The notes beneath the pieces are model-generated. The model was not told the DNA's origin, searched no databases, and saw nothing but the letters and a program-made list of their open reading frames with translations. From NCBI GenBank assembly GCA_964001305.1, contig CAXFAI010000040.1, positions 16,917-80,916 of the forward strand: DNA of 64,000 bases, read 5' to 3'. A program made the position numbers and the translations under genes. Source of the stretch: CAJXMH01 sp964001305 (GTDB taxonomy: Bacteria; Bacteroidota; Bacteroidia; Flavobacteriales_E; Vicingaceae). Position 1 is the stretch's first letter. Every line of letters starts with the position of its first letter. Shown piece by piece: positions 24,244-32,807 of the stretch.

Positions 24244-27117
24244 TTATGGGTTTAGCATAATTCGTGGAAATTTAATGGTGAAAGTTGTACCTATATTTTT
24301 CTCACTTTGAACACTAATTGTACCGTTTAAATTTTCAACCATTTTTTTTGTAATGTGGAGCCCTAGTCCACTACCCTCAACATGATCATGCATTCTAGTA
24401 AACATGCCAAAAATTTTGTCGGTTCCTCTGCTCAAATCAATTCCAATACCATTGTCTTTTATGGTAATTATAAAGTGTTTATTGTCTTGAAACAATTCAA
24501 GAAGAATATTTGGCTTAACTTCTTCTTTCTTATATTTTATTGCATTAGATAGTAAATTAGAGATAATAGTCTCAAAATAATATTGATTGCTTTTGATTTG
24601 ATCAATCTGATTAAATTCTACTTTAATAATTTCCTTCGGATTTTCAAATTTGGCACCTAATAAAGCAATTGAGTTTTCAATAAGTTCTTTGAGACTAAAT
24701 ATAGTAAATTCAATTGCAGAAGAGTCGCCAAGTTTAGCTACCTCTACAATTCCATCAACTCGCTTGGTTGCTAACTTAACCCCTTGTTGAATATGATCCA
24801 CAAAAGTGTTTAAAAGTGGAATATTTCCGCTTTCAATTTCTCTTTTAAGTAATTGGGTAAAGCCATCTATATTGGCTAGTGGTGATTTTAAGTCATGAGA
24901 AGTAATGTAGGCAAACTCTTGTATTTCTTGATTTGCTTTAGTTAATTCTTTAGTTCGTTCTTTAATTCTTTGCTCTAATTCTTGATTTAGCTTTTTCAAG
25001 TCTAACTCTGCTTTTTCTAACCTACTTATATCCCTCCAAGTAGAGTTTGTCCTTAGAATGTTTCCTTTTTTATCTTTTTCTACCGATGCATTAAGCCTTA
25101 TAGGGATTATTTTACCTGATTTGGTTACAATTTGTAATTTAATATTATCGATGATTCCATCACGTTTAATGGTAGAAAGAGCGTCTTTTACTTTGTGGTG
25201 GCATGATGGGTCATAGAATTTAATTACTTTCTCTCCAATAATGTCAGATTTGTTATAACCTAGTGTTTTAGACGTTGTTTCATTACACTCTAATATAACA
25301 CCTGTATTAGGGTTAATGGAAAGCAACATGTCGGGTACACCATCATATAGCTCTTGAAACATTTTTTTTGAATTCTCCAGCTCATTTGTCCGTTGTGCAA
25401 TCCTCTTTTCTAGTGTAGTATTAAGAAGCTTAACTTCTTTTTCACTTTTTAATAAGCGCTCCTCAAAAACTTTGTCCTTTGTAATATCTTGAAAAACTCC
25501 AAATACTCGACTCACTTCATTGTTATTTGAAATAGTAGTGCCTATTGATCTAACCCATTTTAAGTTTCCCTTAGCGGTTTTAATTTTTAATTTTTCATCC
25601 CAATCGATTTTTTCATTTATGGCTCTATCTAATGCTTTTTGAATTTTGGGTTTTGATTCATCATCGTAAAAATTAATAGCCTCTTTTACATTTGGAATAA
25701 AATCCGATGAAACTTCATGAATTCGTTTGGTCTCATTAGACCAAAAAAGCGATTCTTTTTTCAAATCAACTTCCCAATGTCCAATTGTGGCCAACTCTTT
25801 AGCTTGCTCTAGTAGCGAGTTTTGTTTTAGAATCTCATACTCTTTTTCTTTCTGAGCAGTAATATTGGCGATTACCATAACTCCGCCCTTAATATTACCA
25901 CTATTGCTTAGAACCGGTTGAGCATTAATCTGTAAGTAAAAGTGTAGTTCTTTATTTATTTTGTTCTCAATATAAAGTATTTTGTTCTTAACGAATTCAC
26001 CCTTTAATACAAGACTAGTTGGTAAACTTTCGGATGTAACTTTATTTTGTTTGTCTTCCTCAAAGTAATGATATGAGTTGATAATTGTACTTAGTTTATC
26101 ATTATTACTCGAATTAAATATCGTCTTCGCAGAATCATTGAATAGAGCAATTTTACCATATTCATCAAAAACTATAACTCCTTCAGCCATATTTGACACC
26201 ACATTTTGAAGGAGGTTTGTTCTTTTGATTAATAAGGTCTTGTTTCGTTTTTCGGCACTGATGTTCCTTGCAATAATAACTGTTCTATCCAATTCCCCTT
26301 TCGTATTGAATATCATACTTACCTTTTGAGAAACCCAGAATGTTTTTCCATCTTTAGAAATAATTTTGAATTCATATTCCGAGTAACTTTTTTTATTGCT
26401 AAACTGCTTCTTATAGAATTCTAATACTTTTTCTCTGTTATCGGGTGCGATTAATTTTGAGAAATGCTCTCCAATCAGTTCGTCTACCTTATAACCATAT
26501 AAATTTTCAATGGCTTTGTTTATATAAATATATTCTCCTTTTTCATTGAGCTCATACACAACATCTGTTAGGTTGTTAAAAATTGTGCTTAGCTCATGAC
26601 TTTCTTTTTGACTTTTTAGGGTTACACGCTTCAACTTAAGGAGAGTGCTAACTTGACTAGCTAATGATAAAAGTGCATCTTTTTGTTCCTGGTTTAGTAC
26701 TCTATTCTTTTGGTCAAGTACACAAAGGGTTCCCAATTTAAAACCATCTTCATCTTCAATTGGAGCACCTCCATAGAATCGTATTTTTGGATCGTATTGA
26801 ACAAGTGGATTGTTTTTGAATCTTGAATCTTTGTGAGTGTCAGAGACTTCAAAAACTTCTTCACTAGAGCTGTTTATTGCATGTGCGCAAAAAGAAATAT
26901 TTCTATCTGTTTCTGAGATTTTGACTCCTTTCTTAGCCTTAAACCATTGCCTATCTTGATCAATAAACGTAATGAGTGCAATTGGGGTCTTACAAATGTA
27001 AGAGGCGAGTTCTATTATCTGGTCATATAAAACTTCAGTGTCAGTATCAAGAATTTGATAGCTTTCTAAAGCAGCTAGTCTTTCAAATTCATTGTCTGGT
27101 ATAATCGGATTTTCCAT
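24244..27117 (-). CDS. GAF-multiPAS sensor histidine kinase
   Basis: A 957-residue soluble sensor kinase with no membrane segment. In order: an N-terminal GAF domain (about 8-165; ELASYICKTPIALITFIDQDRQWFKAKKGV, then SFCAHAI); PAS domains at about 170-290 (VVYELNEKGEYIYINKAIENLYGY), 300-425, 430-550 and 580-700 (GVPDMLLSINPNTGVILECN); short coiled coils between them; a HisKA dimerisation helix with the phospho-accepting His741 in YITSHDLKSPLANIDGF; and a HATPase_c domain with NLLSNAIKY, DNGIGID and GSGLGL boxes. The GAF and PAS domains should bind small ligands or cofactors; the signal is unknown. The response regulator gene follows downstream. The HDLKSP H-box is typical of phytochrome-type or GAF-type kinases in Bacteroidota. 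Confidence 0.94.
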   Translation of the reverse strand: MENPIIPDNEFERLAALESYQILDTDTEVLYDQIIELASYICKTPIALITFIDQDRQWFKAKKGVKISETDRNISFCAHAINSSSEEVFEVSDTHKDSRFKNNPLVQYDPKIRFYGGAPIEDEDGFKLGTLCVLDQKNRVLNQEQKDALLSLASQVSTLLKLKRVTLKSQKESHELSTIFNNLTDVVYELNEKGEYIYINKAIENLYGYKVDELIGEHFSKLIAPDNREKVLEFYKKQFSNKKSYSEYEFKIISKDGKTFWVSQKVSMIFNTKGELDRTVIIARNISAEKRNKTLLIKRTNLLQNVVSNMAEGVIVFDEYGKIALFNDSAKTIFNSSNNDKLSTIINSYHYFEEDKQNKVTSESLPTSLVLKGEFVKNKILYIENKINKELHFYLQINAQPVLSNSGNIKGGVMVIANITAQKEKEYEILKQNSLLEQAKELATIGHWEVDLKKESLFWSNETKRIHEVSSDFIPNVKEAINFYDDESKPKIQKALDRAINEKIDWDEKLKIKTAKGNLKWVRSIGTTISNNNEVSRVFGVFQDITKDKVFEERLLKSEKEVKLLNTTLEKRIAQRTNELENSKKMFQELYDGVPDMLLSINPNTGVILECNETTSKTLGYNKSDIIGEKVIKFYDPSCHHKVKDALSTIKRDGIIDNIKLQIVTKSGKIIPIRLNASVEKDKKGNILRTNSTWRDISRLEKAELDLKKLNQELEQRIKERTKELTKANQEIQEFAYITSHDLKSPLANIDGFTQLLKREIESGNIPLLNTFVDHIQQGVKLATKRVDGIVEVAKLGDSSAIEFTIFSLKELIENSIALLGAKFENPKEIIKVEFNQIDQIKSNQYYFETIISNLLSNAIKYKKEEVKPNILLELFQDNKHFIITIKDNGIGIDLSRGTDKIFGMFTRMHDHVEGSGLGLHITKKMVENLNGTISVQSEKNIGTTFTIKFPRIMLNP

Positions 27118-27256
27118 ATTGTTTAATTAACTCCTCTTAAGATATTAAATTTATGGTAAAAACCTATTTATTTAATAGATTGTTTAAAGAAGTAGTAGAT
27201 AATTGTTTAGCGTATTTTTTCCAAAACTATCGCTAATTGAAGAAGAGATAGCATAA

Positions 27257-27289
27257 AAAAAGACTGTTCTTTCAAAACAGCCTTTTTTG
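27257..27289 (-). terminator. Hairpin terminator beside the broken tRNA-Lys copy
   Basis: A CTGTT (27265-27269) / AACAG (27277-27281) core is extended by AAAAAAG and CTTTTTT arms with one A-C mismatch. It sits directly 3' (minus strand) of the tRNA-Lys end fragment, as the intact tRNA has its own terminator in the same relative place. Confidence 0.65.
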
Positions 27290-27307
27290 TGACTTGTCTG
27301 GGGTTCA
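27286..27307 (-). repeat. Truncated copy of the tRNA-Lys 3' end (direct repeat)
   Basis: Twenty-two bases here are identical to 27409-27430, which is the 3' half of the T arm plus the acceptor 3' strand and first downstream bases of tRNA-Lys. After GGGGTTC the similarity stops and an unrelated imperfect hairpin follows (CTCGACTACTTTTC, then GAAAAGTGCTCGG, 27310-27340). It is not a functional tRNA. It is either a decayed tandem tRNA-Lys or a scar of an integration event at the tRNA 3' end. The rest of 27118-27413 holds nothing else recognisable. Confidence 0.8.
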
Positions 27308-27376
27308 CCTCGACTACTTTTCTTTCAGAAAAGTGCTCGGCATAAACTTCTCACCCCTAGCAATAATATAAAACCA

Positions 27377-27405
27377 AAAAAGCCAGCCTTTTGGGCTAGC
27401 TTTTT
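27377..27405 (-). terminator. Terminator downstream of tRNA-Lys
   Basis: AAAAAGC (27377-27383) and AGCC (27385-27388) pair with GGCT (27394-27397) and GCTTTTT (27399-27405), with one C-A mismatch and a 5-nt loop. It lies 8 bp after the tRNA 3' end on the minus strand. Confidence 0.75.
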
Positions 27406-27413
27406 CGCTTTTG

Positions 27414-27486
27414 TGACTTGTCTGGGGTTCGAACCCAGGACCCCATCCTTAAAAGGGATGTGCTCTACCAGCTGAGCTAACAAGTC
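27414..27486 (-). tRNA. tRNA-Lys (anticodon TTT)
   Basis: A 73-nt cloverleaf on the minus strand. The acceptor GACTTGT pairs with ACAAGTC, the D arm is GCTCAGCTGGTAGAGC, the anticodon stem CATCC/GGATG encloses CTTTTAA (anticodon TTT), and the T arm is CTGGGTTCGAACCCCAG. The discriminator is A and CCA is not encoded. All stems pair. Confidence 0.97.
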
Positions 27487-27516
27487 GAATTGTACCACCG
27501 AAATTTTTTCGGACTG

Positions 27517-27546
27517 CAAAGATATAATCCTTGCTAAAAATGACAA
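27517..27546 (-). promoter_or_regulatory. Bacteroidota-type promoter of tRNA-Lys
   Basis: On the minus strand TTG (complement of 27544-27546), 19 bp, then TATCTTTG (complement of 27517-27524), an exact TAnnTTTG. A small leader hairpin (CCGAAA/TTTCGG, 27498-27512) lies between the promoter and the tRNA. Confidence 0.75.
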
Positions 27547-27608
27547 ACAAGAATAGCACTTTTTTTAATAAAAAATTAATCTTGTTTGTTAAGTAGTTTT
27601 AAATCAGT

Positions 27609-28769
27609 TTAATGGATGGTTTTGGCGCGCTCAAATTCTAGCGAATCATCCAATAAAAAGCGATAAGTTGCTAAGGTTCTTAATCGTTTTGCACCTAAAT
27701 TCTCTATTACATGTATCATTTTTGGATTAAAATCTCCAATCCAAGTGATAACTACATCCTCGTATGAGCCTTTTATTGAAATGACGCGTTTGCACTCATC
27801 AAAAATAGCACCTTCCAATCCTTTACTTTGAAAATCAGGATCTATGCCAAAAGCCAAACCAAAAAAGCTGGTGCAAGTTCCTTTCCATTTGTGGTATAAG
27901 AATTTAAGTTTTCCCAACCAATTCAAATTTCCATTTACGTATTTAAATATTTGATTGATTTCAGGTAAGGCGATGAAAAAGCCTACTGGTCGGCCATCAT
28001 AATAGGCAAAGTAAATGAGGTCTTCGTCTAAAATGGGTTTTATGGTTTTCATAATTGCCATGGCTTGTCTTTTCTCCATACCTGCAAAACCTTCATGTTT
28101 AACCCAAGCTCTATTATAAATTGTCCTGAAGTCTTCTGCATACTTTTCCAAGTTCTTTTTACTGATTGTCTCAAAAGTATACTTAGGATCTTTACGAATT
28201 CGAGCCGATTTTTCCTTAAGCAATGGAATTAATTCATCTTCTGTTTTTCGGTGGTAAATAAATTGTTCATAATGAATTTGAAAGCCATAGTTTTCAAAAA
28301 ATGGAACATAATATTCAGGATTGTAATTTTGGCAATAATAGGGTGGGTAATCGAAGTTTTTAATAATTAGACCCCAATATTTATCCTTTTCACCAAAATT
28401 AATGGGGCCATCTATAGCTTGCATGCCCTTATCTTCAATCCATTTTTTGGCCGTGTCAAATAATTTAAAAGCTGCTTCTTGATTATTAATACACTCAAAA
28501 AAGCCTAAACCTCCAGTGTTTAGTTTTTGCTTTTTATTTCCCTTGTGGTTAATAAAAGCAGCAACTCTGCCAATCGTTTTTCCGTTTTCTTCTAATATCC
28601 AACGGATTACCTCTCCGTGACGAAAGAACTTATTCTTCTTCGGATCAAATACGCCTTGAATATCTTGTTTTAAATGAGGAACCCAATTTGGGTCATCTTT
28701 ATAAATGGTAAAAGGTAGTTGATGAAATTCAGCTTCAGTTTTTGCGTCTGTCACTTCCCGTATTTGCAT
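27609..28769 (-). CDS. GNAT-like N-acetyltransferase family protein
   Basis: A 386-residue protein counted from MQIREVTDAKTEAEFHQLPFTIYKDDPNWVPHL; the 16-residue longer frame is less likely. It has a two-part GNAT-like arrangement. Residues 60-110 (RWILEENGKTIGRVAAFINHKG ... GGLGFFECINNQEAAFKLFDTAKKWI) look like an acetyl-CoA-binding core. The C-terminal half has a second GNAT-like unit (IYFAYYDGRPVGFFIALPEINQIFKYVNGN). Database entries of this Bacteroidota family are usually labelled N-acetyltransferase or, wrongly, GTP cyclohydrolase. The substrate is unknown. It is transcribed divergently from the SDR gene, with 70 bp between the starts. Confidence 0.75.
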   Translation of the reverse strand: MQIREVTDAKTEAEFHQLPFTIYKDDPNWVPHLKQDIQGVFDPKKNKFFRHGEVIRWILEENGKTIGRVAAFINHKGNKKQKLNTGGLGFFECINNQEAAFKLFDTAKKWIEDKGMQAIDGPINFGEKDKYWGLIIKNFDYPPYYCQNYNPEYYVPFFENYGFQIHYEQFIYHRKTEDELIPLLKEKSARIRKDPKYTFETISKKNLEKYAEDFRTIYNRAWVKHEGFAGMEKRQAMAIMKTIKPILDEDLIYFAYYDGRPVGFFIALPEINQIFKYVNGNLNWLGKLKFLYHKWKGTCTSFFGLAFGIDPDFQSKGLEGAIFDECKRVISIKGSYEDVVITWIGDFNPKMIHVIENLGAKRLRTLATYRFLLDDSLEFERAKTIH

Positions 28770-28839
28770 GCTTCTCTTAATTTTGAAAACCAATGACAAA
28801 TCTAAGCAAACCCCCATTCTAAATATTTAGCTTTACCTT

Positions 28840-29646
28840 ATGAAAAACAAAGTTGTGCTTATTACCGGAGCTTCTTCAGGAATTGGAAAAGCGACTGCTA
28901 TAGAATTTGCAAAAGCAGGAGCTTTAATCGCGATTTCAGCTCGAAACCAAGAAAAGCTCTCTCTCGCAGCTAAAGAAATTCAAGAAGTGGGTGCTGAGGT
29001 TTTGGCCATTCAAGCTGATGTTTCTGTTGAAAATGATTGTAAGATGATGGTTGAAAAGACTGTCGCTCAATTTGGAAAAATAGATGTATTGATTAATAAT
29101 GCCGGGATTTCAATGCGTGCTGTTTTTGAAGATGTAGACTTGTCAGTTATAAAAAACGTGATGGACATTAATTTTTGGGGTACGGTTTATTCTACCAAAT
29201 ATGCTTTGCCACATATTTTAAAAAGCAAAGGTTCTATTGCCGGAATTTCTTCCATTGCCGGATATTTGGGTTTGCCTGCAAGAACAGGTTATTCGGCTTC
29301 TAAGTTTGCTATGCATGGTTTTTTAGAGTCATTAAGAAATGAAAATATGGGTAATAACTTACATGTATTGATTGCTTGTCCGGGCTTTACCGCTTCAGAA
29401 ATTCGAAAAAAAGCGTTGGTAGCTGACGGTAGCTCTCAAGCTGAATCTCCCCGTGAGGAAGGGAAAATGATGACCGCTGAAGAAGTGGCGAAATACTTAT
29501 TTCAAGCCATCAAAAAACGTAAACAAACCCTTGTTTTAACAGGGGAAGGTAGACTTGCTGTATTTCTCTCCAAGTTTTTTCCCAAGGTTATTCAAAAGGC
29601 GGTATACAATAAAATGAAAAAAGAACCTGACTCACCATTAAAATAA
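28840..29646 (+). CDS. Short-chain dehydrogenase/reductase (SDR)
   Basis: A 268-residue classical SDR with a single Rossmann domain. The cofactor motif is TGASSGIG (residues 9-16), followed by NNAG (INNAGISM). The catalytic Ser lies in ISSIAG and the YxxxK pair is Tyr151/Lys155 (YSASK). ASARN after the second strand, with Arg, suggests NADP(H) preference. The substrate is unknown; the family covers steroid, sugar, acyl and retinoid-type carbonyls. It is followed after 2 bp by aroK on the same strand, probably one transcript, though the pairing is not known to be functional. Confidence 0.92.
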   Translation: MKNKVVLITGASSGIGKATAIEFAKAGALIAISARNQEKLSLAAKEIQEVGAEVLAIQADVSVENDCKMMVEKTVAQFGKIDVLINNAGISMRAVFEDVDLSVIKNVMDINFWGTVYSTKYALPHILKSKGSIAGISSIAGYLGLPARTGYSASKFAMHGFLESLRNENMGNNLHVLIACPGFTASEIRKKALVADGSSQAESPREEGKMMTAEEVAKYLFQAIKKRKQTLVLTGEGRLAVFLSKFFPKVIQKAVYNKMKKEPDSPLK

Positions 29647-29648
29647 TC

Positions 29649-30149
29649 ATGAATCGACCAATTTATTTAATGGGTTTTATGGCTTCTGGAAAAAGCAGTC
29701 TTGGTGCCAGATTGGCAAGAAGATTAGCCATTGACTTTATAGATTTGGATGAGTTTATTGAGGAAGAGCAAGGAAAAACGGTTTCAACTCTTTTTCAGGA
29801 ACATGGAGAAGATTACTTTAGAAAACTTGAGCGGAATGCATTACAAATTGTTTCTTCAAAAAATGCTGTAATTTCTCTTGGAGGAGGAACTCCATGTCAG
29901 ACAGAGAATCTTGAAATCATTATAAAGTCTGGAGTATCTTTTTATCTAAAGGTTAGAAAAGAAGTATTAATTGGTCGGTTAAAAGGTCAGAAACATAAGC
30001 GACCGCTTGTAGCAAACTTAGTAGGAGATGAATTAAATAAATACGTTGAGCAAAAGCTAACCGAGAGAGAAGCATTTTACACTCAAGCTAATTACACCAT
30101 AGCGAAAGATAAAGCGACTCCGAATGACATTTTAAATTGCTTAACTTAA
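29649..30149 (+). CDS. aroK: Shikimate kinase
   Basis: A 166-residue shikimate kinase, normal length. It phosphorylates shikimate at the 3-hydroxyl with ATP in chorismate (aromatic amino acid) synthesis. Visible motifs: P-loop GFMASGKSS (9-17), shikimate-binding FIDLDEFIE and FRKLERNAL, the Walker-B-like GGGTPC, and the lid region GQKHKRPL. It sits 2 bp after the SDR gene and overlaps the convergent phosphoribosyltransferase gene by 9 bp. Confidence 0.95.
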   Translation: MNRPIYLMGFMASGKSSLGARLARRLAIDFIDLDEFIEEEQGKTVSTLFQEHGEDYFRKLERNALQIVSSKNAVISLGGGTPCQTENLEIIIKSGVSFYLKVRKEVLIGRLKGQKHKRPLVANLVGDELNKYVEQKLTEREAFYTQANYTIAKDKATPNDILNCLT

Positions 30150-30665
30150 ATAAGCAGCATATGCTTTTGAATTTTCAAAGTCTACCTCAATATGCTCTTT
30201 TAGTGTAGTCGCTAAAGACATGCCAACATAATTTGCATTTACTGGAAAACGCTTGTGACTTCGATTTACAAGTACAGCTACAGATAAACTTTTAATTGGT
30301 GCTTTTAAAAAGCATTGAATGCCATAGATTAAGGTCTTACCTGAATTTAATACATCATCGACCAAAACAATGGATTTATTTTTAATCTCTGTTTTGGTTA
30401 AGTTAAGTTCAATTTCGCTTTCAATGGGATTTTTCTTGTCGATTTTCAATTCAACAAGCTTGACGTTGATTGATGAAATTTCTTCGATTTTATTACTCAA
30501 TAGTTGGGCAAATGTATAGCCATTATTAGCAATTCCAGCAATAAGAATTTCCTTTTGGTTGTAGTGATCTTCGTAAATCTGATAAGCTATCCGATTTACC
30601 TTTTGCAGAATATTTTGATGGCTTAATATCTGGGTTTTACTTTCTGACATATTCGTTTTTTTCAA
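30141..30665 (-). CDS. Phosphoribosyltransferase family protein (PyrR/HPRT-like)
   Basis: A 174-residue type I phosphoribosyltransferase. The PRPP-binding motif is IVLVDDVLNSGKTL, and the pyrophosphate loop region is LIAGIANNGYTFAQLL. The C-terminal hood resembles PyrR-like proteins (VAVLVNRSHKRFPVNANYVGMSLAT...). It could be a uracil or hypoxanthine/guanine salvage enzyme or a PyrR-type regulator with residual uracil PRTase activity; the sequence alone does not decide. The start could be ATG 30665 or MSESK at 30650. It lies 12 bp after the methyltransferase gene on the minus strand. Confidence 0.85.
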   Translation of the reverse strand: MKKTNMSESKTQILSHQNILQKVNRIAYQIYEDHYNQKEILIAGIANNGYTFAQLLSNKIEEISSINVKLVELKIDKKNPIESEIELNLTKTEIKNKSIVLVDDVLNSGKTLIYGIQCFLKAPIKSLSVAVLVNRSHKRFPVNANYVGMSLATTLKEHIEVDFENSKAYAAYLS

Positions 30666-30677
30666 AAATAGTGAAGC

Positions 30678-31256
30678 TTACTTTTTTACAGCAATTAAAA
30701 ATAATTCTCTTCCCGCTCTTGGTTTAATTGAGTTGTACGAATTTTCAAAGGTCTTGTATTCAAAGTAATCATCAAAGTAGTTATGATACTCGCTTTTTGA
30801 GCCGCCAAAAGGAGGTTGGTCTTCATTTAATGGTACAGACCAAAATAAGCCGACTAACTTACCATTATCCTTTAATAATGAAGCTGATTTTTTGGCATAT
30901 TCCGCTCGGTGAGCAGGATTGATTGCACAAAAAAACGTCTGCTCAACCATTAAATCATATTCGCCCTCATGGTGAAAAAAATTGTCTTGTATTAAATGCG
31001 CTTTTGGAAAATCTGGATGCTTTTTAGCAAATTCTTCTAGTGGACTAGGAGCAAGGTCAAGTAAAAAAACATTTGTAAAGCCTTGTTCGTGCAGGTAGCT
31101 AGCTTCGTGAGCATTTCCACAACCAGGGATTAAAATCGAAATTGATTTGTCTTGTATTTGATCAAAATATTCCTTCAAAGGGGTGCTAATTTCTCCAACG
31201 TCCCATCCTGTATTTCCTTCTTGATATCGAGCTTCCCAATCAGTTACTGCTTTCAT
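30678..31256 (-). CDS. SAM-dependent methyltransferase (TPMT-like)
   Basis: A 192-residue class I methyltransferase resembling thiopurine S-methyltransferase. The N-terminus WEARYQEGNTGWDVGEISTPL is typical of that family, and motif I is ILIPGCGNAHEASYLHEQGF. Motif II/III regions are FLLDLAPSPL and DNFFHHEGEYDLMVEQTFFCAI. The acceptor is unknown; relatives methylate thiols, halides, tellurite or selenium compounds. Its start overlaps the rlmD stop (ATGA, 31253-31256), so it is translationally coupled to rlmD, with the phosphoribosyltransferase gene next in the same run. Confidence 0.88.
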   Translation of the reverse strand: MKAVTDWEARYQEGNTGWDVGEISTPLKEYFDQIQDKSISILIPGCGNAHEASYLHEQGFTNVFLLDLAPSPLEEFAKKHPDFPKAHLIQDNFFHHEGEYDLMVEQTFFCAINPAHRAEYAKKSASLLKDNGKLVGLFWSVPLNEDQPPFGGSKSEYHNYFDDYFEYKTFENSYNSIKPRAGRELFLIAVKK

Positions 31257-32692
31257 TTTTTAAGTTTTAAGAGCACTATATTTTCTACATGATGCGTTTG
31301 TGGAAACATATCTACTGGTTTTACGGCAGCAACTTCATACTTTTCATCAAGCCATTGCAAGTCTCTTGCTTGTGTAGCCGGATTACAACTGACATAAACA
31401 ATTTTAGGTGCTTCTAGCTTAAGCAATTGTTTTACCACATCTTCGTGCATGCCTGCTCTTGGTGGGTCTGTAATTACCACGTCGGCTTTGCCATGTTTTG
31501 CTACAAAATCTTCCGTAAAAACATCTTTCATATCACCTGCTAAAAAAGTGCAGTTTTCGATTTCATTCATTTGGGCGTTAAACTTTGCATCTTCAATGGC
31601 TGCTTCTACATATTCAACCCCGATTACACGTTTGGCTTCATTAGCAATGTAATTAGCTATTGTGCCAGTTCCAGTATATAAATCATAAACCACATCATCT
31701 TTGCCTATTTCGGCTAGTTGAGCGCTTAGTTCATACAATTTGTGAGCTTGCAATGAATTGGTTTGGTAAAATGATTTAGGCCCTATTTTAAATTGCAATG
31801 TTTTGGTATTTGAGAAGTTTGGCATGCTTTCCAAAATGTATTCTCTACCACTAAAACAAATGATTTCTTGGTCGGCAATGGTGTCGTTTCTTTTCTCGTT
31901 AATGACATACAACAACGAAGTGACTTCAGGGAACTGCGTTTTAAATGCATTTAATAGCGCTTCTCTTTCTGCTTTCAATTCTTTGAAAAAAGAAAAAATT
32001 ACCATGATTTCACCTGTGGCGGCTGTTCGTATGGTTAAGTTCCTCAAAAAACCATGCTGCTCGCGCAAATCAAAAAAGGAGAGCTCATTTTTTAGAGCAT
32101 ACTGTTTCACCCAATTTCGAATAGCATTGGAAGGGTCTTCCTGTAACCAGCATTTTTTAACGTCTAGCACTTTGTCAAAACGACCAGGAACGTGAAAACC
32201 TAGTGCATTTCGGTTTTCAAAATCTTCTTTTGAGTCAACTTGTTCTTGGGTAAGCCATTCCTTATTAGAAAAGGTGAACTCTAGCTTATTGCGGTAAAAC
32301 TGTGTTTTCTCAGAAGGAAGAATTTTTTCAATCTCCGGTAATTCTATTTTAGCAATTCGCTGAAGGGCATCTTCTACGGTTTGCTGTTTGTTTTTGAGTT
32401 GATCTGCATAGCTAATAAACTGCCACTTGCAGCCACCACAAACTCCAAAGTGTTCACAAAAAGGCTCAACCCTGCGTTCAGAGTATTTATGCACTTTGGT
32501 AACTCGGCCTTCCATGTAGCGTTTCCGCTTTTTGGTAACTTGAACATCTACCACATCACCAGGAACAGTTTGTGGAATAAACAGTACTTTATCGTTTACT
32601 TTCGCTAAGGATTTTCCTTCAGCAGCCATTTCTAATACTTCTACAGCTTCAAAAAATGGTTTTTGTCTTCTTCTTCTGCCCATATCTTGCAA
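31253..32692 (-). CDS. rlmD: 23S rRNA (uracil(1939)-C(5))-methyltransferase RlmD
   Basis: A 479-residue protein of the RumA/TrmA family. It has an N-terminal TRAM domain (GKSLAKVNDKVLFIPQTVPGDVVDVQVTKKRKRYMEGRV) and an iron-sulfur cluster motif, Cx5Cx2C (CEHFGVCGGC), with a later Cys in VKKCWLQ. The C-terminal SAM methyltransferase has VVYDLYTGTGTIANYIA, the ADVVITDPPRAGMH motif and the catalytic Cys in YVSCNPATQARDL. It methylates a uracil of 23S rRNA; whether the target is U1939, U747 or both cannot be told here. The start may be MGRRRRQ (32683), three codons in. Confidence 0.92.
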   Translation of the reverse strand: MQDMGRRRRQKPFFEAVEVLEMAAEGKSLAKVNDKVLFIPQTVPGDVVDVQVTKKRKRYMEGRVTKVHKYSERRVEPFCEHFGVCGGCKWQFISYADQLKNKQQTVEDALQRIAKIELPEIEKILPSEKTQFYRNKLEFTFSNKEWLTQEQVDSKEDFENRNALGFHVPGRFDKVLDVKKCWLQEDPSNAIRNWVKQYALKNELSFFDLREQHGFLRNLTIRTAATGEIMVIFSFFKELKAEREALLNAFKTQFPEVTSLLYVINEKRNDTIADQEIICFSGREYILESMPNFSNTKTLQFKIGPKSFYQTNSLQAHKLYELSAQLAEIGKDDVVYDLYTGTGTIANYIANEAKRVIGVEYVEAAIEDAKFNAQMNEIENCTFLAGDMKDVFTEDFVAKHGKADVVITDPPRAGMHEDVVKQLLKLEAPKIVYVSCNPATQARDLQWLDEKYEVAAVKPVDMFPQTHHVENIVLLKLKK

Positions 32693-32807
32693 AAGTAGAT
32701 GAAAGCAAATTAACAGGGCTTTAAAGTGAAAAGGATTTCACGATTTCTATGGAATGCAAATCGAAATAGATAATTTTGGAAAACCTTAAAAATTAAAGAG
32801 TAGAGTT

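Noticed and set aside
27325..27546. Minus-strand ORF of 73 aa covering tRNA-Lys
   Set aside because: It is a read-through of the tRNA, its terminator and promoter; the sense of the locus is the tRNA gene.
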